Origin: Branchiostoma floridae
Lineage: Eukaryota > Chordata > Leptocardii > Amphioxiformes > Branchiostomatidae
Reading direction: 5' to 3'
Length of the DNA: 64,000 bases
Assembly (NCBI RefSeq): GCF_000003815.2
Contig: NC_049979.1
Location: 17,840,401-17,904,400, forward strand
Positions 9,840 to 20,200 of the stretch are shown in pieces; the first letter of the stretch is position 1; each line of letters starts with the position of its first letter. The notes beneath the pieces were generated by a model. The model ran no database searches and had not been told where the DNA came from. It worked only from the letters and a program-made list of their open reading frames with translations. The position numbers and the translations under genes are program-made.

Positions 9840-12800
9840 CTACATAATGCTGCATCGAGAAGGACTTGGCACGTTCACCACAGCTGTAACAAAGAAACAT
9901 ACCATCAGTCGCTGCGGTGATCTATAGCAAAGAGTTGTGATATGCATTTGTGCTACCCCAGTGGACATGTTGTAGACATATATGGGTAACTATAAATTAT
10001 GATATAATCTATTTCCTTCTTTTCATGTATATACGATGTAACAGGGAAGCAACTATCATAAGTGTAATCATAATGCAAATGACATTTCATCAGGCCATCA
10101 TTCAGTTCACATCAAAGGATATAGTATGTGTACCGAGTGTTACACGCCTTACATTTCAGTACTTGTCCAGGAGAAGATATCAACAATTTAACCAGTACTT
10201 ACGTGGAGGTGTATCCTTGATAGCCTTCACCAAGTCCATCATCTGCTTGTTCATGTCTGCCTGCTGCTCCTGCATCCTCATCATCAGGTCCTGCATCTGG
10301 GAGGAGGACTTCTCGTTGAACTCCTAGAGGAGACATTTAGGTCCAAGTTCGTAAATGAAGTGTACAATATATCCCAGTGGTTGGTGACACTCCTTGGCCA
10401 GCCACACTCCTTGGTCAGCTTTGATACTATCTTATGCCGCGGGTAAATCTGCCTGGAGATTAGTAGAAAATCTATATGTGATGTTATTCATTCAGTGAAC
10501 ATATGAATTTCCAACGAGAAAGTCGAATGACGAAAACCTAAATATACTAACTAAAGATGATAAAGCAACAAGTAACCTTTGAACCCTACAAAACTGTCAT
10601 CCTTCCTGGTAGGAGAAGACTCAGAGGAAATCAGAAAAAACACAGTGGGATCCTTGAGCCAACCGTAAATTTAAACATCAGTACATAACATTATAACAAA
10701 CCAATAAGTGCTGCTTCAAAACCTGTGACCTCCTTAAATTGTTACTTAACTGTGGCATTACTGTTTCCATGTTGTATTAACCTACCCTTGCCATGGTTGC
10801 ATACTGCTCCATCTGTGCATTCTGCAGGTCTCGGTACTTCTGCTCCTCCTGCTGACGTCGCTCTGCTTCGTCTTGTCTCACCTGTGGGTACCATATTTTT
10901 AGTTAAATATTTGATAATAATTAATGCAAGGTAAAATGATAATAATGGTCATATCAGAGATGGCATGAAGATTTTTGAAAATTGGACTCATCTGCTCATC
11001 ATGACTATTGGTTGACAGTCATTCAAATGTAATACCAACTACTAGTAGTTGATCTGATATCCTTGTTACATGTACCTTCTCCATCTGCTCTCTGTGCTGC
11101 TGATCCATTTTCTGCAGAGTCTCCTGGTGAGCCTTCTGCATGTCCTGTTGCTGGTCAAACAGTTGCTTCACCTCCCGGGCCTTCTCCCTGGCCTGCAGCT
11201 CTGCCTCCTGTGCCTTCTGCTGCTCCTGCATCAGCTGCAGGAAGGAAAGAATTGCACAGGCTTAATTCTTATGTTCACTTCATCACATACATTTCATCTC
11301 TGATGGAGGGCAATATATATAGCATATTAGTAGTCAGCGATAAGAAAACTAAAAATATGCACCCATCCAACCTCAGACACAGAACTTAATCTTCAACAAC
11401 AAGGAAAATTTACAACTTCAGTACTGTACAGTAATATGATTGACCATTGTACATTTCCTAATGGAATGATGAGATTACTAGAAGTACCTTTTTCTGATAC
11501 CCCTTAATCTTTTCAAAGTTTGCCTTCAGTTTCTCAAAGTTTTTGGTCATCTCTTGCAGAACGACCCACTTCTCTGGACCACGAGCCTGCTCACTGTACT
11601 GCTGGCGTGCACTAGCCAGCTCTCCCATCAGCTGCTGAAAGTCATAGTGTGGAGGAGGTGTCTCTACACACTTCCTAAAAAGTAGGACATTACACCACAT
11701 GAAAAATACAAATCAGGGAACAGCATTAATGTCCATCTTGATACTTAAGCTCCAAAATAATCAATGTCATGCCAGGTATCTCTAGAAACAGTGAGGTTCA
11801 ATGGGAGTTTATCAGAGAAAGTCAGAATGAAAATGGATATCGATCTGACCCAGCTAACATGGATTACCTTATTGGGTCAAACAAGGACTCAAACAGCTTC
11901 TGGCAGAAGACCTTGGAGAGTTCTTTGTTTGCCTGGATGAAGTGATAAAGCTCTCCACCAGTCACAACAAACCCCTTCTGCTTCTTGATGGTACCGTCAG
12001 CTGCCACATAGTCAACTGAGCGCTCCTCTCTTTGAACTGCAGTAAACAGTTAACCAGATTAACATTAGAAAGAAAATGTACTACGATATTTAAAACAGTT
12101 TTAAGCCTTTGTTGCTTCTGGTCATGACAGAATATGGTAGCAGTAATCCATGATCATGACAACATAATGATCACCTGCAATTCTCCAAGCATATTTAGAA
12201 ATATCAGATATATTCTATTTATTTTACATCACCTGGGTATGCAGTTGTAGCCTTCATGCAGTCACGGTTGTGAGTTTGGTTTCTATTCCCTAAAGGCCTA
12301 GTGAAACCATCCAAAATGTTAATTGTGCCTACCCAAGCGTTTTTGCATTTCGTCCACCACAATCTTGTTCTCATTGCCCAGATTCCCTGAGCTGATCCCA
12401 AGATGGCCGACCTTCTCCAGAAGCATGTCTGTGACTACCTTGAACAGCTGGTGATGGAGGTCCATAAGGGAAGGCTGGCTGGAGGATTTCCTGAGCAAAG
12501 AACAGAATTTCCTTGGTTTCATCAACATGGAAAGACCTGAATTATTTGGTTATACATTGTACCAGATTAAAGTTTTACCGTAAAAAAAACCTTTCATCAC
12601 TAAAATATATTTGCATACCCATTGTTTTCTGCACTTTCCAAGGGAATCTGTCCATTCTTTGAGGCTGCAGCTACCTGTGCCTGCAGAGGAAAAAGTGTAT
12701 CTTATTACAAGTCATTTTAGTCACATTTGAAGCAGAACAGGAAGTGAATTAGACTGACAATAGCTTAGTCAACAAACTGTGGTATCTTAGCACCAAAAAA

Positions 12801-14901
12801 AATCATTTTTGAAATGCAGTTTAACTATATTTGTAATGTAATTATAAATATGTAATCATAAAATGTAATTATAAATAATGTACGGTGTATAAACCTTACC
12901 TGCATCTGCTGTTTATACTCCACAACCACCTCCTCAATGGCCCTGCTCCGCATGAGCTGTATGGTGTTCTTCCAGGTGTTGTCCAGTGCAGGGATGGCCT
13001 TGGGGTCATTGACCGCTTCCACATACTGCTTGGCCATGATGCTGAGGGCCACACCTGAGAGAAAATATTTCATGTATGCTTGGTGATTTTTAATCAGCAA
13101 GACTGCCAACACCTTTGATGGGAAACATAGTTATTTGGCTGCCACTTACATTGTATGATAAAGCAAACATTATTCATATTGCTTCTGAAACTGATATATT
13201 TATAACTTACATTGATTCCTCTCTCTTACTCACCACTGACAGTTGACCCCTTGTCATAGCCTCTCTTGGCACGTGATTTTAGAAGCAGCCGTTCAATGAG
13301 GTCCTCCACACCCTTGTTGAACTCTGGGTTCAGGTTGCCGGTGTGCTGAGCAATGTTGTTCATTACCTCCTTCTTCTCAGAGGGCCGCTCCAAGGTGGCA
13401 CACTCCACTGAAGAGAAGAATGTAAGGATGGCCCGTCCTACTTTGTCACTGGTTGACTCATCAAAATCATCCTCACCCTGACGTCCAAGCACCTAAGTGT
13501 AGAAGGTATTTTGTATCATTACAACTGTGTAATTCAAGCAAACCACTGAGAACAGCCAGCAAGTGCAGCCCTAACTGATGCAACCACCTGTTATACCAGT
13601 ATCCTTGATCAACATTTAGGGATCGGCAAAATTGCAATTTGGCTTTAAAACAGTGTTTTAAGGCCTAAATTGCACACTTTAATAGCCACAAAAACCTGAC
13701 ATTTTTATGTGCAAGAACACCTATGATTTTTTAAAAACCTATGCCAAAGCTGTAACATCTTACCAGTTATTTTGAAGTCATACCATCATCTTCCACCAAC
13801 CACTCCTTCCTGACAAGAATGAGACACTGCATATTTCATATCTTACCCTAGTCTTCAGGTACTCTGAAGGATCCATGTCTACACCATCCTGGTCAGTGAT
13901 CATCAGAGAAACATCTCGCAGCAGCCACAAAAAGTCTGGGAAGAACTCACGGAAAGCTGACATCTGTGTCTTTTCTCCTTTTTTAACTGTGATCCCCTTA
14001 GCCAGCTTAATGAAACACCTGGTGAGATTTAGAATGCGAAACATGTCAGTGATTCAATGTAGATATTTTGAATTAAATGATTAGTAACCCTGGCCACTGT
14101 GAAAATGTTAACAGCAAAAACGTTTTTGTTGTTAGAGACCAGCTTCTTTGCAATGGTACATATAATGACTAGTGAAGGTCGAAATGTTGTTAGCACAACG
14201 TGTAACATGTTTCAGTATAGTCAATGTACTTACTGCATCTTCTCCAGATCTCCCTTATATGGCACATTGAGGGAGTTGTAGATGAGTAGGGAGGACAGCA
14301 GGATAGTCATCACCAGGATACTGGCATCCTGTTTGGCACTCGCTCCAGCCGCATCTGGAGTTTTTAGGTTTGCTACTTTAGGTTTGATTCTTTGTACTCT
14401 ATGACACTACCCTTTGGGTATAATTCTTACTTTGAGCTGACAAAATTTGTTCAGCTGGCCTAAACAAGAAAAGAACTTCATCAAAAGAAGTAATCAGAAG
14501 AAAAATCATCACACACTTTATTTGATAAAGATTAATCCAATTCCTACATTACCAGGTATTGTTTTCCATACACTTATACCTTTTGTACGGAAACTTATCA
14601 AATGTTATGTACATGTACCTAGCCTAGAGTAGTCCCAAGCTTACATAGTCTACAGAGCAAGCCTAACACGTGCCCTCTAGGCTAGCTCACCTACCTATGC
14701 CTTCTGTGTCCAGCAGCACGATGGTGAAGTCCTTCCCCCTCAGCACACTGGTGCCCATCCAGATGCCAAACGTCTGGGGGTCCATACGATGGCCTAGCTC
14801 AAAGGCATCTGCAGTGCCCAGTAGCCTATCCCGGATAACACCAGTGTGAGATTTTAAGTATGCATAATCATAGTCGCTAGAAAATTATGTTTTCAGTAGC
14901 A

Positions 14902-14943
<42 letters not shown>

Positions 14944-16100
14944 TGTGTGTCTGTGTGTGTGTGTGTGTGTGTAGTCAACCAGCATAACTCCATCTCCATA
15001 ATGCCTATATGGATTGTCTTGATATTTGGTACGTGGATAGGTCTTGATCAGTACATGCAAAAAAGTGAACTGAAACTGAAAGTCTAATGTCACTGAATGC
15101 TTTTGAACATATCTATTACCAACATGTTGAAAATTGATTCTGTAAATTAAGGTACATTAGCATATTGCACATTCTTTGCATTTACCTATCCAAAAGGCAC
15201 CTTCACCTACAATATCCACCTTCTCCTACGCAGAGGGACCACAGTCGTGTCGAAACTCCTTGTGGTCGAGTTAGCTAGCCGTTGTGGACCGTGCGTAGGA
15301 GGATGCAATATCCATAACATGTACAGTTACTTAAGTGGCATTAATTAGTAATTGATTATGCAACCTAGATCCTCATCAGAATACAGGAGATAACAATATC
15401 TCAAGAGATACAGTGTTATATACCCAGTTTCAAACATAGGAATAGCCCGAGAAACCATGTGTATTTCTATGCCGCTTATCGGCGTTCACTGTGAAGGCCA
15501 GTCGTTTCGATCATCTGTCTCGCTTTATGCACCCCTTTTTGCTGAATGGTCTGCGCCATTAAGTACTGTTATCGAGATGTTATTACCATACCACGCCAAG
15601 GTTCACAGTTAATTATCAACAATTCACAGCCAGCCTCTTCTTTCAGTTGCCTGGGTTTCTGCATACTACGAGCAAATTTAAAGAAGACTCTGAAAATAGA
15701 TTACCGGCGACAGAAAGCAGTTGCGAGTGACCGAAAGCTTGAATGCGGAAGTGACACTGCTGAATACATAAGTAGCTTAAAGCTTGCAAGCTACATATTG
15801 GCAACATTCAATGTAATATTACCTGGACAGGATGTAACTTTTACCGCTCCGACATGGCCCACAGATTGCGAGTGCGCTCACGGGCTGCTCGATCCCCTCC
15901 AGTAGGTCCAAGGCCTCGGGAACAACCTGCAGGGTCTCCCGCCGCGCGCCCTGCACCTTCTCAACTGCACCGGTGGACACATTGTACTCCAGATCGTTGG
16001 GCAGAATCAGTGGGATAGCCGAGCCGTGGACGGCCTTCCCACCTGCCTTCGGCTTCAGTGCCTCGACTTTGAAACCGTGCTTGGAATGTAGCCCCGACAT
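9840..16100 (-). CDS. Guanylate-binding protein-like large GTPase with CaaX box (GBP-a)
   Basis: This is a dynamin-superfamily GTPase of the GBP type, which in vertebrates assembles on pathogen membranes. Fourteen coding exons: 15823-16100, 14695-14825, 14234-14354, 13847-14018, 13234-13492, 12900-13054, 12619-12680, 12333-12490, 11868-12036, 11488-11674, 11076-11234, 10786-10881, 10203-10323, 9840-9883. All phases agree, giving 703 residues; human GBP1 has 592. Seen: P-loop GPCRSGKSY (about residue 81), switch region QTFGIWMGT, G3 motif DTEG, and the GBP-type G4 motif LLRD in WLLRDVSLMIT. A helical region and a long Gln/Glu-rich coiled coil (exons 10-13) follow. The last exon encodes VVNVPSPSRCSIM and stop, a C-terminal CaaX box (CSIM, farnesyl type by its Met). 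Head to head with GBP-b. Not assigned to a vertebrate paralogue because GBP genes expanded separately in each lineage. Confidence 0.93.
14903..14972. repeat. (TG)n microsatellite
   Basis: About 70 bases of TG dinucleotide repeat with two TCTG interruptions lie in intron 1 of GBP-a. Open frames through it are artefacts. Confidence 0.97.
15223..15304. repeat. Small hairpin MITE-like element in GBP-a intron 1
   Basis: CTCCTACGCA at the left pairs with TGCGTAGGAG at the right, and the pairing continues inward (GGACCACA with TGTGGACC). The whole unit is about 80 bases and can fold into one imperfect hairpin. There is no coding potential. Confidence 0.65.
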
Positions 16101-16237
16101 GTTAACTGCAACAACCTGGCCACACAACGGTCTGCTCTGCCACTGTCACCAGCCGAAGCCTATTCTCTTCCTCTGGGCGCTTTACCGAAACTCTGCGACA
16201 GTTCCCCTTTTATATCAGATCCGTAAACATATAAGCC

Positions 16238-16247
16238 GGGGATTTCC
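16238..16247 (+). promoter_or_regulatory. NF-kappaB-type site upstream of GBP-a
   Basis: GGGGATTTCC matches the kappaB consensus GGGRNNYYCC exactly and lies 138 bp upstream of the GBP-a start codon. A 10-bp match with this degeneracy can occur by chance. Its weight comes from the promoter position and the second match near GBP-b. Confidence 0.5.
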
Positions 16248-16843
16248 AATGATTGCACTATGCCCCATAGTGAAGGGCAGCAATGAGGTTTCCCAGTAAT
16301 CGCCCCTTGATTTATTTGAATAATTTGTTTGGCCCATGATAGTTTCACTATGTACACCCTCGTCTGAAGTTTGCGCACATCATTAGAATTCCTTTCCATA
16401 AGAGTCCCCCTATACAGAGCTGTAAAATTACATGCATCTTCCCCAGTTATAAATCTAAGACCGCATATCGACTCCTTTGTTCATACAATGAGTCATCCCG
16501 AAAAGTCCCTGTTGAAATTCCCCTTAAATGGTCGATCCGTTTGAAAAACGGGACGAAATACTCCTCAGTTGCCGAATAACACTTTTCAACATCATGAGGT
16601 CGCAAATCTAACGCCTACGAGTAAATCACACTCTAATCATAAAGTTTCTTTAAGATAGTTAGTTGGTCTCACATTTATGACCTTTGCAACCATAATGTTA
16701 TATGCTAGTATTCAAGATATTATAGTACGAGTTAAGTTTTGATGATTCATTACTGAGAAGTCCCCAAAGTTTCACATCCAAGTGTTGCATGAGCTATGAT
16801 GATAAAGCCGTTTTGCCAGATGGCCCCATGCCAGCCTGAATGT

Positions 16844-16855
16844 GAAAGTGAAAGT
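16844..16855 (+). promoter_or_regulatory. ISRE / IRF element 1
   Basis: GAAAGTGAAAGT fits the ISRE consensus GAAANNGAAASY at every position. It lies 346 bp upstream of the GBP-b start codon and 744 bp upstream of GBP-a. In vertebrate GBP genes such elements bind IRF1 or the STAT1-STAT2-IRF9 complex. Confidence 0.65.
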
Positions 16856-16886
16856 AGAAGCTGAAGCCACCCAGTGACTCCGAAAG

Positions 16887-16894
16887 TGACGTCA
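16887..16894. promoter_or_regulatory. CRE palindrome
   Basis: TGACGTCA is the full cAMP-response element recognised by CREB/ATF or ATF-Jun dimers. It sits between the two ISREs, so an ATF/Jun-IRF composite enhancer similar in content to the interferon-beta enhanceosome is possible. That comparison is inference. Confidence 0.5.
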
Positions 16895-16904
16895 GTTTAT
16901 TGGC

Positions 16905-16916
16905 ACTTTCAGTTTC
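16905..16916 (-). promoter_or_regulatory. ISRE / IRF element 2
   Basis: On the minus strand this reads GAAACTGAAAGT, again a full match to GAAANNGAAASY, in opposite orientation to element 1 and 50 bp from it. It lies 285 bp upstream of the GBP-b start codon. Confidence 0.68.
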
Positions 16917-17041
16917 GGAGGTCTGGTGTTTTCATCTTGTGTGGGTTGCAAAATCCCAATTGGAGTTTCCACTGGGTTGTAACGAAAGTTGTTCATTTCT
17001 TGACTTAGGGTAAAGGTTCTGAGCAGGGGAAATTCAGTGCA

Positions 17042-17051
17042 GGGAATTCCC
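17042..17051. promoter_or_regulatory. Palindromic NF-kappaB-type site upstream of GBP-b
   Basis: GGGAATTCCC is a perfect kappaB palindrome 150 bp upstream of the GBP-b start codon. A related half-like sequence, GGGGAAATTC, lies just upstream at about 17026. Confidence 0.55.
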
Positions 17052-17200
17052 CTGTTTGGCGCACTTTAGACTGTCGCACCATTGAGATCATTGAGAAGTC
17101 ACAAAAATCCCCCGCGCCAGGCTAGTTCCGCTTTTGCTCCAGCACAGCATTGATAAGAGCAGAACCGAACGCTTTCAGTCGTGCTTGGGGCTTCTGAAGC

Positions 17201-20200
17201 ATGGCGGCGCAGAGGAACCTCTCCGTCGAATCCCTCGGTCAGAGCCAGTCTATCCCACCGTCTGTACCTCTGGTCCTGCCCAATAACCTGGAGTATGACC
17301 TCGGCACGCACACCGTTCGGCGCAAGCCGGGGGTGGAGCGGTCGTCCCTGACGGTGGTGGCGGAGGCTATGTCGCTGCTGGCGAGTATTGACGACCCGGT
17401 AGCGGTGGTGGCAGTGACGGGACCCTGCCGCACGGGCAAGTCTTACATGCTGTCCCGCATGCTGGGGTCCTCCGACGCCTTCCAGCTGGGACACTCTATG
17501 GAGCCAGAGACTTTCGGGATATGGATGAGCACTAAGGTATGTTTCATCAAGGACGTTACATCCTTGGTTTCATAGCTCATTAGGAGGCTGATTCTGGGTG
17601 TCGTCACGCCGCCTAGTCTCATGATACAGACTAACGTTACTAGTAGCAGTAGTAACGTTATATACAGACAATTTTAGACTAGTAGTGATTGCAGTTGTTG
17701 CCTTTTATTTCACCGGGCATATGATCCTCAGGTGTTGACACGTGACGGGTTGACAGTGGTGTTGTTGGACACGGAGGGTATCGACGCCGTTGACGCCGAG
17801 GCCCGAAACGACGCCTCACTTCTGGTCCTGACCATCCTGACCTGCTCCCTGCTTGTGTTCAACACCACGTCTGTACCAAAACAGGGCCAGTTGGAAAAGC
17901 TACAGTGAGTCATTGTGACCTTTGGTGTGTTTGCTTTGTTACCAGGATCATATTTAATGTATGGCGGCATTGTGCGCAATGCACGTTTCTATATGGTTTC
18001 TGAAGAGAGCCTCTAGTCACAGGTGGAAGCCTGTACTACTACTCACAGCGCTACACCTGTCCCCGTGCGCCACAGCCAGGTGGTCAATTCACTCAATTTT
18101 ACAGGATAACCAATCAGAGGAGTTATGCAAATGGCACATATGCTAATGAGGTAGGGGTTTAAAAGGCGGAGATATCCCTCCATCATCACCTGTCTGGCCG
18201 GCGCGGGGGATGGGTGTGGCGTTGTGAATTTTTCCACTGTTCCAGACATCCACAATCTAAAGTAAATGAAGCGTTTAGTTGACATGCACAATATAATCCC
18301 AGGTAAAACCGTTTTTTTTCTTGTTGAATGGGTCCGCAAAAAACGGACCGCTAAAAAAAAAGTGACCGGACCTTGAACCAATTAGCAACGAACAGATTAT
18401 ATTGGCAGGCGTTCACAAGGTGCTAAGTAATGTCTAACATGCATTGGCATAATACCGGTCATAAGCCTTATACCGGTCGATTAAAAATAGTGGAACTTAA
18501 AGAGATCTACAATTGCAACAATAATCATTTCTGAGGTATGCACACTTCAGACATCTAGGTGTCCAATACATAATTTACAAAGCATCGATAACAATGCATT
18601 CGAAGACAACAAGGCCAAAAGTTTTCAGGTCATTTTCGGGGCAGGCGAGCTCGTCGTGGGACAGACACACTGTCACGTTCATCGCCAGATTTGTAAATAA
18701 TAATCACATGTGCTCACGGCACAAGACGAGCATGATTCAACAGCAATCTTGAATTTCTTTTGGTGACCTACAACTCGTGTAAAAGTGTGAGGAACCGTTG
18801 CATTATCGCCCGGATCTACGGCTGAATGGGTCAAATTGAACGTACGCCGCCATTTTCCCGCCATTTTTAATGCTACGGCCAGCAGTAAAGTTTTACGTCA
18901 TAGCGGTTGTGACGGACCAAAATTAAATGAAAATTCTTGTCAGTATACGCCCATTTTCTCATGACTTTTTGTATGCTCATGCAGATTTTTGTTTTGTGCA
19001 ACTACTAACAGGAAAGAAAGGAACAACAGAGGATGTATCAAGGTACATAGCGGCAGTTAATTGTGCCGTGTTTCGTTCGGCCGGTATAGTGCACCCCCTT
19101 CCAACCACGCGCCCGTTCTCCGTGCAATTCCGCGGTGTGTTCCAATTACGATATTATGTTTTTAGCAGGACCAGAGAGACAAAATAATTTACACAGAAGA
19201 AGTGGCAAAGGTAAGCTGTAACAGCAACATGTAACTGGAGAAAATGATGCGTTGATCATTTGCCAAATTAGCATTGCTTGAGAAATTGCAGTAAACCGAC
19301 CGGTATTATGCCAATGGATGTTAACAGTTACCAAGTTTCTACTGTCAAACTTAGCGTTAACTGTGTTTATATGGATTTCTAAACTCCAATGGGTGTCGGA
19401 TACCCCACCAAACAGATTCCTTTCTAGCGAAATGGACCATTTTTTTTAGAAACGCCCATTTAAACTTTCCGGACAGTTAATTAGGTTCACGGATCCGGAC
19501 CGGTAACTGATCCTCTGGACCCAAATCTGTACCTTAATTTTCTGTACCAGTACCCTCCCCTAATCTCAGGCGTTAGAATGTAGATGCTCACTTGCAGAGT
19601 TCTTCACGCACCTAGCTGTTTTATCTTTTTGTAGATGCTTTGCCGAGTTAGCAGAGGCGGTCCGTATTTGGAAAAGCGGCGAGATGGACCATGAGGAGTT
19701 CAGCCGTCATTTTCCCGATCTCCTCTGGTTACTGCGGGACTCCACTCTCATACCGACAGACGAGGACGGCAACCCCATAGATGCTCGGAGCTACTTGACT
19801 GTGAGTAAAAGTACAAATATTGCAATAAAACTGAATATAAGGCAATGTATTGTAAAGTTGAAACGAATGTATTGTAGGATAGAGGTGTAACTAATTTGCT
19901 ACTGCCTATTCACTCTATCCTGACAGAAGAGGATCCTGAAAGAGAGCGGTCGATTCAGACCGACACCCAGCGACATGGTCAGCCGGGCCATCACCAGTTT
20001 CTTCCCCAGCCTGGACTGCCGGACGCTCCCACCTCCGTCCAGCGACACGACCGTCATGCAGAACATCGAGACCAGCCATGACAAACTGGACCCTGAGTTC
20101 AACCAAGCCATGGAGGACCTGGTGAAGGACATATTGTCCTCTATCAAACCCAAGCAAGGCTTCGGACAAGGTACATGTACTTGAAAATCACCCGTGAGGA

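Larger units (their letters stand above)
16101..17200. promoter_or_regulatory. Divergent promoter shared by GBP-a and GBP-b
   Basis: This 1.1-kb region separates the two GBP start codons. It contains two full interferon-stimulated response elements (16844-16855 and 16905-16916), an exact CRE (16887-16894) and two kappaB matches (16238-16247 and 17042-17051), listed separately. There is no coding exon. Each kappaB match lies about 140-150 bp upstream of one start codon, and the ISRE/CRE cluster is nearer GBP-b. Transcription start sites are not known. Confidence 0.75.

Noticed and set aside
11063-11389. 108-codon plus-strand frame rich in Ser, Ala and Pro
   Set aside because: It is antisense to the Gln/Glu-rich coiled-coil exon of GBP-a; its composition is the complement of that exon.
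14887-15093. Open frames of Cys-Val or Thr-His repeats
   Set aside because: They are translations of the (TG)n microsatellite.
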